Positions 1 to 6,939 of a stretch of 8,323 bases of DNA are shown one piece after another (positions within the stretch are counted from its first letter, which is position 1; the number at the start of each line of letters is the position of its first letter). A model generated the notes under the pieces. The model saw only the letters and a list, made by a program, of their open reading frames with translations, ran no database searches and was not told the DNA's origin. The translations under genes were made by a program, and so were the position numbers. The stretch is from Desulfobacterales bacterium. GTDB taxonomy: Bacteria; Desulfobacterota; Desulfobacteria; Desulfobacterales; C00003060. The DNA lies in NCBI GenBank assembly GCA_030616425.1, contig JAUWXJ010000100.1, positions 1 to 8,323 on the forward strand, given 5' to 3'.

Positions 1-89
1 TTGCCTGAGTGTCCGGCAGGTATACTCCCCTCTACCATTCGTGCTTTTATCCTGCAACAGGTAATGTAACTAGCCTCTATCCACCGAGA

Positions 90-3000
90 CTATCCTATTT
101 CGTGCCATTGCTGGAAGCCTGTGAAGTAAAGGCCCACCCTAACTTGTGCTGTATCAACCCCTTTTTCTTTTGCCAGCATGTCCTGGTAGGCCCTCAGTTG
201 AGGTAGGTAGTATTCAGCCTGTTCTTTTATAAACTCAGTTTCCCCCTGCCCGGCCTCTGGCCGTGAGGTCTTGAAATCAACGATCCACCAACGATCTCCG
301 TCTTGCTTGACAAAGTCGAGGACACCTGCCTGGATCGTCCCTGGTGCCTTCACAGCTTCTATGGCGTATTCGCTTTTCCCATCAGGGAGTGTGCGGTCAA
401 GCAGCCATTTGAAAAACGGCTCTTTCTGGCAGGCGATTACCTCATCTGCAATCTCTTGGGCCACAGCAGCGGCTGTGCCTGGATTCATCCCCTCAGCGGC
501 AAGGGCAGAGGAGATGCTTGCAGTTTGCGGCAGCTCTCCGTTGTGCCAGAGGGTCTCGATAATCCGATGGGTTATGGTTCCTCTAATAGCGGCATGTTCT
601 GCTGGTTCGGTCTCTTCTTTTGTCGTAACTTGTGCATACAGAGAGGTATCCACGAGTTTGGAAGGGGTCTCAAAGAGATAAGGGAGTGGCTGGGCCTCAA
701 AGGGGACAGGGTCTGGCAGTGGCTTGACCTGCTTAGTTTTTTCTGGGGCAACCATTGGACCAACAGGATTGAGAGAGGTAGAGATCAGCTCCGTGTCATG
801 ATTGGCTGTATGCGTCAGGATCCAGGCCAAGGGGGAGTCTTTGGGGGCTTTTGGCCCCAGTTTCGTGTTTTTTGCCAGGCCGCTTAAATAGAGCTCCTTG
901 CGTGCGCGTGTTATCGCTACGTAGAGAAGGCGCTTGGCCTCGCCTAGTTTGCGGCCATTGGCCAAGCGTTTCAATAAACGATAGGCCGGCTCCGGCTCAC
1001 CTATTCTTCGGTCAGGCCCCATGGCAATCAAAGGAAGCCCTGATGGTTCCGGGGATCGTTCCAGCAGATAGGGGGGGTGGTGACCAACAGCGAGTGGCCG
1101 CCAATCGAGAAAGGGGAGAAAGACCACATCAAACTCAAGCCCCTTTGCTGCATGCACGGTCATCAGGTCTATTGGAGTGCTTGCTGCATCCGGAGACTCC
1201 GGGGCATAGATCGTCTCAAGGGCTATGTCCAGACGCAAGAGGGTCTCCTCAGGTATTCGTGTTTCAATTGACTCCAGGACCTCAAGGAACAAACGGCAGT
1301 TGGTGACACCCTCGGCGCCGAACCTGGCAGCTACCATCGCAGGGCCGTCAAGGGCCATCCACACGTCTCGGACTACTTGGGCCAGGGAATCCCGGCCTAC
1401 CCGTGGACGGCCCAGGTCGATTGCACGCTCTATGCGCTCAATCTCTGGATGTTGTTCAGCAGCAAGCTTGAGCTTCTGGGACCAGGAAACAGGGGACATA
1501 CGGGCGATCTTGAGCAACAGGTTCGCATCTATCCAGGCCCAGGGGGACCGCACAAGGGACACCCAGGCAAGATCATCGTGGGGCCGGGTAAGTGCAGTCG
1601 CCATCTGGTAGAGATGCACCACCTCTGGCTGTTCCGCCACCTTGAGTCCCTCCTTGACTCGAACAGCCAAGCCGATCTTCCGCAGAGCATTCAGGTAGAG
1701 GTAGAGGCGATTTCGGGTGAAGAGAAGGATTCCAATGTTTGTCCCAGCCGGCCTTTGAACCAGTACCTGCTGAACAGTCTGGGCCAAATACTCGGCCTCT
1801 GCTTCTGGAGGGGAAGAGATCGAGTTGTCTTTAAAGAAGATATTCAAGGAGACAAGAGGCGTTTGCGGCTCGTCTTGTGGCCTGGGGTATGCTGTTGAAG
1901 CCTGGAACGGGACTTCATCAAAGGCTCCCTTGGGGTCTGCCATGGCAGTGCGGCCAAAGAGCTGGTTGGTCCACGTGATAAGGGGGGCTTGGGAGCGAAA
2001 ATTGGCTTCAAGCTGTATGTTTGTCAGTGGCAGGAGCCCCTGGCCTGAGAGGGGTATACCATTTTTTGCTGCAAGGAAGAGGCGCACCTCGGCCTTTCGG
2101 AAGGCGTACACAGACTGCTTGGGATCTCCGACCACAAATACAGTGCGAGCGTCACCAGGGGCCCATCCCGCACAGAGTCGCTGGATGAGGGTCCACTGGC
2201 TGCGACTGGTGTCCTGAAATTCGTCTACAAGGATATGCTGAATACGATGGTCCAGAAAAAGCTGGAGATCGCTTGCGGTCTCTTCGCCTAGGGTCTTGAG
2301 AGCAGCCTGTTCCAGCCCCACGAAGTCGAGGACATGCTGTTGCCGACATCTTCTTTCGTATGTGGTGATCGCACGGGCTACCAGTATGATGAGATCGGCC
2401 AAGGTGTCGATATCGGTCAGGGAGGCATCCGGCCCGGGAAGGTCTTTCAGGTCGCAGAGCAAGCGGGTCGCTTCTGCGGGAAGCCCTCTCACGTGTTCCG
2501 CCCATGGTCCCTTGCCAAATCGCTTGTAGAATCCACCCATAGTGGGGCCGGTCTGTTGGCGGGGTTTCCCATCCTTGGTGGTTAAGGCCTCTGATATTGC
2601 CTTCCAGGCAGCAAGGTCTGTCCATGCTGTCTCAGGGAGGTTTTCAGGCAGGAAATGCGCATTCGGGGCGACTTTTTCCTTGAGGTGAGACCAGAAGGCG
2701 TCCCAGCGTTGACCAAGAGATGTGGTCTTGAACGCCTCCGAGGCCTCCTTCAGAAAACCCTCTACTACACCCCCCGTACGTCGGGCGAGAGCCGTCTCAA
2801 AGTCGCCCAGGCCGGGGTAAGTCCTGAGTGCCGTAACCAGGTCAGAAAAAAGATCTCTCTTCCTGACCAGGTCCTTTATCTCGTCTACAAGGGCAGGGAG
2901 CCGATTGTTCAGACGCAGGAGCCGGTTTTCGAAAGCCCTGCGCTCAGCGGCCTCTTCTGGCATGGAAAGAATATCATGGAGCATCTCCCGAATCGATTCA

Positions 3001-3455
3001 TCCAGAACAAGCTCTTGTTCGTCTTCTTCAAGTACCACACTCTCTGGAGGAACCTCTGCGTCCAAGGGCGCGCGCTTTACCAGGGTATAACAGAAACCAT
3101 GAAAGGTCATCACCTGGAGGCCTTCTGGGGAGAGCAAGAGGAAGCGATGCGCTTCATGATGTTCGAGGGCTTCTTTGGCGTTTTCCAGAAGAGCCGCCTC
3201 AAGGCGACTAGTGGGCTGCAGCCCGGAGTGAGCCTTCTGCAAAAGTCCCACTATGCGGGTTTTCATCTCGCCCACGGCCTTGTTTGTGAAGGTGAGGGCC
3301 AGGATCTCATGGGGGTGGCCGACATGGCTCAAGAGCTTTATGAACCGGGCCACAAGAAGCATGGTCTTGCCGGAGCCCGCAGGGGCCTCCACATGATGGC
3401 TCTGGGTAATATCTAGGGCAAGTTCTCTCGCCTCGTTATCAGGGGGCAGGGTCAT
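90..3455 (-). CDS. addA: AddA-like UvrD/Rep helicase with C-terminal PD-(D/E)XK nuclease
   Basis: This 1121-aa protein should be the helicase-nuclease subunit of an AddAB (RecBCD-type) enzyme that unwinds and degrades DNA from double-strand ends and prepares it for RecA. All superfamily 1 motifs are visible: Walker A APAGSGKT (24-31, Lys30), Ia LALTFTNKA (52-60), II DEFQDT (411-416), III VVGDPKQSVYAFR (441-453), IV LEANFRS (482-488), V LMTVHAAKGLEFD (764-776) and VI LLYVAITRAR (843-852). The C-terminal nuclease has its set too: GTITHR with His963, GVLDF with Asp1047, VDFKT with Asp1060 and Lys1062, and QLRAY from Gln1086. Nothing looks broken, and the length suits AddA. The N-terminus lacks an obvious Q-motif glutamine (PDNEARELAL instead). 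The ATG has only a weak upstream GCGGA. It overlaps the stop of the PilZ-like remnant (ATGA), which may once have coupled translation. The gene is downstream of addB on the same strand, so co-transcription is likely. Confidence 0.93.
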   Translation of the reverse strand: MTLPPDNEARELALDITQSHHVEAPAGSGKTMLLVARFIKLLSHVGHPHEILALTFTNKAVGEMKTRIVGLLQKAHSGLQPTSRLEAALLENAKEALEHHEAHRFLLLSPEGLQVMTFHGFCYTLVKRAPLDAEVPPESVVLEEDEQELVLDESIREMLHDILSMPEEAAERRAFENRLLRLNNRLPALVDEIKDLVRKRDLFSDLVTALRTYPGLGDFETALARRTGGVVEGFLKEASEAFKTTSLGQRWDAFWSHLKEKVAPNAHFLPENLPETAWTDLAAWKAISEALTTKDGKPRQQTGPTMGGFYKRFGKGPWAEHVRGLPAEATRLLCDLKDLPGPDASLTDIDTLADLIILVARAITTYERRCRQQHVLDFVGLEQAALKTLGEETASDLQLFLDHRIQHILVDEFQDTSRSQWTLIQRLCAGWAPGDARTVFVVGDPKQSVYAFRKAEVRLFLAAKNGIPLSGQGLLPLTNIQLEANFRSQAPLITWTNQLFGRTAMADPKGAFDEVPFQASTAYPRPQDEPQTPLVSLNIFFKDNSISSPPEAEAEYLAQTVQQVLVQRPAGTNIGILLFTRNRLYLYLNALRKIGLAVRVKEGLKVAEQPEVVHLYQMATALTRPHDDLAWVSLVRSPWAWIDANLLLKIARMSPVSWSQKLKLAAEQHPEIERIERAIDLGRPRVGRDSLAQVVRDVWMALDGPAMVAARFGAEGVTNCRLFLEVLESIETRIPEETLLRLDIALETIYAPESPDAASTPIDLMTVHAAKGLEFDVVFLPFLDWRPLAVGHHPPYLLERSPEPSGLPLIAMGPDRRIGEPEPAYRLLKRLANGRKLGEAKRLLYVAITRARKELYLSGLAKNTKLGPKAPKDSPLAWILTHTANHDTELISTSLNPVGPMVAPEKTKQVKPLPDPVPFEAQPLPYLFETPSKLVDTSLYAQVTTKEETEPAEHAAIRGTITHRIIETLWHNGELPQTASISSALAAEGMNPGTAAAVAQEIADEVIACQKEPFFKWLLDRTLPDGKSEYAIEAVKAPGTIQAGVLDFVKQDGDRWWIVDFKTSRPEAGQGETEFIKEQAEYYLPQLRAYQDMLAKEKGVDTAQVRVGLYFTGFQQWHEIG

Positions 3456-3696
3456 ATTATCCGCAAGGCTTTCAGGTTAATGCTGATGTCTTTCGAATTC
3501 GCCTCTGCTACGATTTCTGACTTACTAAGGGGAGCATAATATTGTTTGCAATAAATAATGCTGATATCAGATGCCAGGCTGTTTTGGTAACAGACTGTTT
3601 GAATGTAAACTATTATATGCTCCCCTTAGTATCTGTCCTTAAGATGACCTGCGTGGTAAAATCAACCCGCGTCTTTTTTCTTCTCTCCTCATCCAT
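3452..3696 (-). pseudogene. PilZ-like gene remnant split by a 105-bp insertion
   Basis: From the ATG at 3696 the frame reads MDEERRKKTRVDFTTQVILR and then TD. It then runs into an inserted element, which supplies a TAA stop (3613-3615) after 27 codons. Beyond the element, the third frame reads SEIVAEANSKDISINLKALR and then II, ending in TGA at 3454-3452. Joining 3696-3632, one TA and 3522-3452 gives 138 nt: one open frame of 45 codons plus a stop. The pattern RRKKTRVDF...VIL...EI.A.ANSKDIS matches, from memory, the N-terminal half of PilZ (cyclic-di-GMP-binding) proteins, with the RxxxR-type basic start and the DxS motif. A full PilZ domain is about 100 residues, so the C-terminal half is missing even after repair. 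The TGA overlaps the addA ATG by 4 nt. A GGAGG lies about 22 nt upstream of the ATG, so an in-frame TTG (3705) is another possible start. The PilZ assignment is recognition by eye. The split frame is seen directly. Confidence 0.65.
3523..3631. mobile_element. MITE-like 105-bp element with 26-nt inverted ends and TA duplication
   Basis: The outer ends are inverted repeats starting CTAAGGGGAGCATA. The left arm (3525-3550) and the reverse complement of the right arm (3604-3629) agree at 22 of 26 positions, the first 14 without a mismatch. A TA dinucleotide flanks each end (3523-3524 and 3630-3631). There is no transposase frame inside, so the element is non-autonomous. The interior holds a perfect palindrome CTGATATCAG (3561-3570) and a small hairpin CTGTT/AACAG around 3579-3593. 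TA duplication with short terminal repeats is the habit of IS630/Tc1-mariner elements, so it is probably a MITE mobilised by such a transposase; that family assignment is inference. It sits inside the PilZ-like remnant, and removing it with one TA restores the frame. As transcribed RNA the arms would fold into a long hairpin between addB and addA. Confidence 0.75.
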
Positions 3697-3762
3697 ATCT
3701 TTCAACCCACTGACCTTGCCTCCAACAAGCCTTGCAAGGTCGACCCCTATGCGGTTTTTGGT

Positions 3763-6492
3763 CTACCCAGCCTCATTCCTGCCGCACAGGGGCCCGTACC
3801 GGCAATATTGGCATGCCTTCTCTTGTCCAATGTAATCAGAGACAGGGTACGGCTCTGCCCTGAATTCACCGGAAGCAAGCCTCTTGCCCAAGCTTGCCAC
3901 CGCTTTTTTCCATTTCTTCAGAACCTGGTCCCAGACTCCTCCTTTTGTGATAAGCTCCTTATGCGTTACCGCGGATGGTGTCTTTAAGGTTATATATCCG
4001 CCTGATATATGAATTTTGGACTCGAGCTCTTTTTCGAATCCTGCAATCCGGCGCTCTTTTGCGGCTTGCACATAGGCCGGGATCTGGGGGTCTGCAAGAT
4101 GTTCAAGCACAGCGGCCCTGGAGGGGTGTTCTCCACTCTTATAGTCCCACAAGATCAAGCCGTTCTCCTTGTGATAGTCAATTCGATCTATGCGGCCTGA
4201 AATTGAAAAGGGCCACTCAGGAGATGTGAGGCCCTCAAAAGAAGATTCTTCAAATAACCAGCGCCAGCCTTCATCCAGGCGCTGTAGTTCAAGGTCTAAC
4301 CACTGAGTCAGGAGGCCCGGCACCAGCACCCCTTTTGTCTCGCCCATCCACCTGCAACGTTCCATTCCCCAGCTGTGCCGACCCAAAGCATCTTTGCCCG
4401 TGTAGCTGCCCTCGCCGCAATCAGATACCAGCGCCTCGTCCGAGCAGGTCTCGAGGAGCGCCTCCATGGCGGGCCTGTCCTTTTTTCCTGCCAGACCTTT
4501 ATCGCGACACCTATTCGTGAAAAGGGCCAAGACCTTATGGAGACGGTTTCCGCGCTCCAGGGGCGAGATTCCAAGGATCAGTTCGTCGAGCGGGAAGAGA
4601 TTTAAGACAGCCTGAACATAAAATCTGAAGGGACAGACAAAGGCAATGGCGAGCTGGGAGACAGAGAGTGTTTCCGGTAGAAGGTCCCCTTCAACCGGAG
4701 GATCAGCCGGCGGAAAAACTGCAGTCCGCTCCAGGCCCTTCTTGGCCTGTTGAAGCCAGGCTGCCCGTGCCCAGACTCGGTCAGGCGCATTCCATAGATC
4801 GACTGTGTGGCGTGTTTCTTCAGCCACGGCCTCGGCCCAGAAGGGGGATGGGGCAAGCGGTTCTGCCGACTCTTCCGCTGGTCGAGTCAGCGTGATATCA
4901 GGCGCGCATGCAAGTAAGTGGCGGAAGGCCTCCTGGGCGAAGGTGTACTGACTCTCAGCGGTTGCCCCGCGGACCTTGTGGCGCTCCCACATGTCAAGGA
5001 AGGGGAGTGGACGTACAGGCCTTGGAAGGCTGCCATCTGATAGGCCGAGCACATAAAGCTTTTCAAAACTAAGCCCCCTCGACTCTATGAGCCCCAGCAC
5101 CTGAATACCCGCCTCCTCACTCCCGCGGATATGTACCAGCTCCTCGGAGAGAAGGTGGTGCAAAACACCCATGAAATCTCCAAGGCTCATGTCCGCTGTT
5201 TTGAGGTCTTCCCGGATGCAGTGTAGTATCGATCTTAAGCGTTGCCAGGCGCCCGTGTCTGCCTCATCTGAAATTACGGGAAAGCCAACCGCCTCCCAAA
5301 ATCTTTCCAGGATATGTACCCACTCGGCACCAGTGCGAGCAGGCGTTTGCATAAATACGCCCAAGGCCTGCTCAAGCGTTTGTTCTTCACTGTTCAGGAG
5401 CGCAAACAGCCCAGGGGATTGAGATAATAGCACGTGCAAGAGGGAAGAAAGGCCAGCATCCAGGCCGTGTGCACGCCACACGCAGTCTGCCCGGGCTATG
5501 CGATCCCTCCCTGTTGCTGCCCATAGGCCGTAATAAGGTGAAAGGAGCATGGAAAGGAGCAGGGTGCGGGGTTCCCCTTGTGTCCAGAAGCGCAAAGGGA
5601 GGAGCCCTGCCTGAACCAGCGATCTTTCCACCAGGAGAGTGCCTATGGAGATATTATGCGAGGAGAGAGTCTGGTCAAGTGGCACCTCCATGGTTTCGCC
5701 AAATGCCTGTGTTATATACGGTATGTATGTTTCTATATCCGGCACAACCACGCCGATGCGGTTCAAGGGGACGGTTTGGGCATCCATAACCAACTGTTGA
5801 GTCAACCATGCCACCTCCTGTGTTCGGCTTGGCATAACCACGCCGTTTATCTTCTCAGGGGTACCCGCAGGAAGATCAAACCGTCTCACCGGACATACAC
5901 TTGCCAGGGAGTCAAAGAGTGCCTCCTCAATGGGGGCGGGGGCCTCAAACGCAGCCAGAACGATGGCTGCTGGTAGCCGCACAGTTCCTGCTATGATGGC
6001 CTGGGTAAGGTGTACAGGCAAAAGGGCTGGGTGGAAGCCTTTAAGGTCCATGGCCATGGCCTCGAAGGTTTGCATGATCTCCTGGCGCCATTGAATAAGC
6101 GGTGTGGCAGGGGCTGAAGAACCCCCAGTCGGAAGGCCGTGCCGGATCAGGACGGTATATGTTTCATCCAGGGCCTGAAACAGTTTCAAATCGGGCAGGA
6201 ACATTTCTGGTGGCGGTATGCGGCTTGATGCCTCCTTCCACAATGCAAGACAGCTCAGGTGCGATAGCGGACGTATCAAAGACCAGGTCATATTCCAAGC
6301 TTCCAAGCTCCAGGCATTCAGGGTCAGGATATCTGGCGAGGGCCACCCCATCTTGCCGGTTGCCATCTCGGATGCCCTGTATTGGTGTTTCAGGTGGCGG
6401 GCAAGGCGTCCCCCAGAGGTGAGGGTCAAGGTGCCTGGCTGGCACACAGAAAGGAGTGCGTTTTGGAAGCCTTTGTTATTTTGGTAAACCAT
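3763..6492 (-). CDS. addB: AddB-like PD-(D/E)XK nuclease with iron-sulfur motif
   Basis: This roughly 909-aa protein should be the partner of the downstream AddA-like helicase, adding a second nuclease. The N-terminal half is a degenerate helicase: LTLTSGGRLARHL stands where Walker A would be, so ATP is probably not hydrolysed here. The following W.SPDILTLNAW and IESRGLSFEKLYVLGLSDG (about 470-488) are typical of AddB and the related 'probable DNA repair protein' family. Counting from the ATG, the C-terminal nuclease shows CPFRFY (Cys620), GNRLHKV (His652), GRIDRID (Asp769), LWDYKSG (Asp783, Lys785) and QIPAYVQA (Gln803). It ends with CQYCRYGPLC (Cys894, Cys897, Cys903). One cysteine before the nuclease plus CX2CX5C after it is the 4Fe-4S staple known from AddB. 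I chose the ATG at 6492; an in-frame TTG at 6498 is possible. Neither has a clear Shine-Dalgarno. The TAG stop is followed by a PilZ-like remnant and addA on the same strand. Confidence 0.9.
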   Translation of the reverse strand: MVYQNNKGFQNALLSVCQPGTLTLTSGGRLARHLKHQYRASEMATGKMGWPSPDILTLNAWSLEAWNMTWSLIRPLSHLSCLALWKEASSRIPPPEMFLPDLKLFQALDETYTVLIRHGLPTGGSSAPATPLIQWRQEIMQTFEAMAMDLKGFHPALLPVHLTQAIIAGTVRLPAAIVLAAFEAPAPIEEALFDSLASVCPVRRFDLPAGTPEKINGVVMPSRTQEVAWLTQQLVMDAQTVPLNRIGVVVPDIETYIPYITQAFGETMEVPLDQTLSSHNISIGTLLVERSLVQAGLLPLRFWTQGEPRTLLLSMLLSPYYGLWAATGRDRIARADCVWRAHGLDAGLSSLLHVLLSQSPGLFALLNSEEQTLEQALGVFMQTPARTGAEWVHILERFWEAVGFPVISDEADTGAWQRLRSILHCIREDLKTADMSLGDFMGVLHHLLSEELVHIRGSEEAGIQVLGLIESRGLSFEKLYVLGLSDGSLPRPVRPLPFLDMWERHKVRGATAESQYTFAQEAFRHLLACAPDITLTRPAEESAEPLAPSPFWAEAVAEETRHTVDLWNAPDRVWARAAWLQQAKKGLERTAVFPPADPPVEGDLLPETLSVSQLAIAFVCPFRFYVQAVLNLFPLDELILGISPLERGNRLHKVLALFTNRCRDKGLAGKKDRPAMEALLETCSDEALVSDCGEGSYTGKDALGRHSWGMERCRWMGETKGVLVPGLLTQWLDLELQRLDEGWRWLFEESSFEGLTSPEWPFSISGRIDRIDYHKENGLILWDYKSGEHPSRAAVLEHLADPQIPAYVQAAKERRIAGFEKELESKIHISGGYITLKTPSAVTHKELITKGGVWDQVLKKWKKAVASLGKRLASGEFRAEPYPVSDYIGQEKACQYCRYGPLCGRNEAG

Positions 6493-6521
6493 TGGCAATT
6501 GTGCCGAAATTATTGAAAATA

Positions 6522-6551
6522 AGTATAGGAACTCTTGACAAGTCGAGTCTT
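6522..6551 (-). promoter_or_regulatory. weak candidate promoter for the addBA operon
   Basis: On the minus strand TATACT (6527-6522) is a 5-of-6 match to the -10 consensus and lies about 30 nt before the addB ATG. The only hexamer at a suitable distance is AAGACT (6551-6546, 18-nt spacer), a poor -35. Placement and the -10 are reasonable, but the evidence is thin. Confidence 0.25.
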
Positions 6552-6564
6552 GTTACATTACTGT
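6535..6564 (+). promoter_or_regulatory. weak candidate rightward promoter
   Basis: TTGACA (6535-6540) is a perfect -35 hexamer. After an 18-nt spacer comes TACTGT (6559-6564), which keeps only the TA...T of a -10. A transcript from here would run through the palindromic element at 6670-6870 before reaching the epimerase at 6940. It overlaps the leftward candidate, so the two would be divergent and overlapping. Confidence 0.22.
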
Positions 6565-6669
6565 TCCGCGCACTCAGGTCATGTCAATCGTCTGTTGCAA
6601 AAGGGCAGTTCATTTAGCTGCATGGCAAAAAATTTCTGGCAATGTCATATCCCTAGCTATTTTGAAATT

Positions 6670-6870
6670 GAGACCTTTGCAAAACTCCTTTTCACTTATT
6701 TACATAAACTTTTTGACCCATCTACGGGCTTGCTCACTAAATCCCACAAACTCGGCCTAACGGCCTCAAACAGTGCAGGATTTACCCACTAAAGTGGGCC
6801 GTTCGCTTCGCCCGGATGGGTACCCCAAAAAGTTCATGATGGTCGTTCAAAGTACTTTTTCAAAGGTCTC
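6670..6870 (+). mobile_element. 201-bp palindromic non-autonomous element, copy 1 (IS5-like ends)
   Basis: The ends GAGACCTTTG (6670-6679) and CAAAGGTCTC (6861-6870) are perfect inverted repeats. With gaps ignored they continue through GCAAAACTCC against GAAAAAGTAC. Immediately outside both ends lies AAATT (6665-6669 and 6871-6875), a likely 5-bp target duplication. Inner arms pair again: AAACTTTTTGACCCATC..CGGGC (from 6706) with GCCCG.GATGGGT..AAAAAGTT (6809-6834), and TAAATCC (6738-6744) with GGATTTA (6778-6784). The tip holds GGCC-TAAC-GGCC. A separate perfect hairpin, CCCACT-AA-AGTGGG, lies at 6785-6798. No protein is encoded. From memory, GAGACCTTTGCAAAA resembles the ends of IS1106-like members of the IS5 family, so it may be a MITE derived from such an element. 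It shares its core and size with the copy at 7993-8176. Confidence 0.7.
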
Positions 6871-6880
6871 AAATTGACAT

Positions 6881-6915
6881 ACCACTGACCACTGACAACA
6901 GACCACAGACACCAA
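6881..6915 (+). repeat. degenerate 7-bp tandem repeat (ACCACTG-type)
   Basis: Five consecutive 7-nt units read ACCACTG, ACCACTG, ACAACAG, ACCACAG and ACACCAA: the first two identical, the rest drifting. The array begins 10 bp after the palindromic element and ends 25 bp before the epimerase start codon, so it lies in the probable 5' leader. Similar CCACTGA-type heptamer arrays appear between genes in many bacterial genomes; that is recollection, not a search result. Confidence 0.7.
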
Positions 6916-6939
6916 ACAAAGAAAGGATAACAGGGATCC

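Noticed and set aside
1..89. Possible minus-strand gene start (ATG at 38-36, open to the edge) and a tiny TGCC/GGCA hairpin downstream of addA
   Set aside because: Only 12 codons are visible, there is no convincing ribosome site, and the hairpin has a 4-bp stem with no T run. Neither a gene nor a terminator can be supported.
2655..3416. 253-codon plus-strand open frame opposite addA
   Set aside because: It lies entirely antisense to the conserved helicase N-terminus (Walker A and motif Ia). The peptide shows no recognisable domain, so it is a shadow frame.
3730..3744. Small palindromes CCTTGCAAGG and GGTCGACC downstream of addB
   Set aside because: They are short, overlapping perfect palindromes with no repeat elsewhere in the window. 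They could be chance and have no supporting context for an operator or attachment site.
3542..3835. 97-codon rightward open frame between the addB and addA genes
   Set aside because: It starts inside the MITE-like element and runs antisense into the addB 3' end. It has no family resemblance, whereas the minus-strand PilZ-like frame explains the same bases.
6535..6792. 85-codon rightward open frame over the divergent spacer
   Set aside because: It begins with TTG inside a promoter-like hexamer, has no ribosome site, and most of it crosses the palindromic element. The composition is explained by that repeat.
6874..6879. Perfect TTGACA just upstream of the epimerase, formed across the edge of the target duplication
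   Set aside because: With 16-18 nt spacing the -10 positions read CAACAG, AACAGA or ACAGAC, none resembling TATAAT. It falls in the lead-in to the heptamer array.
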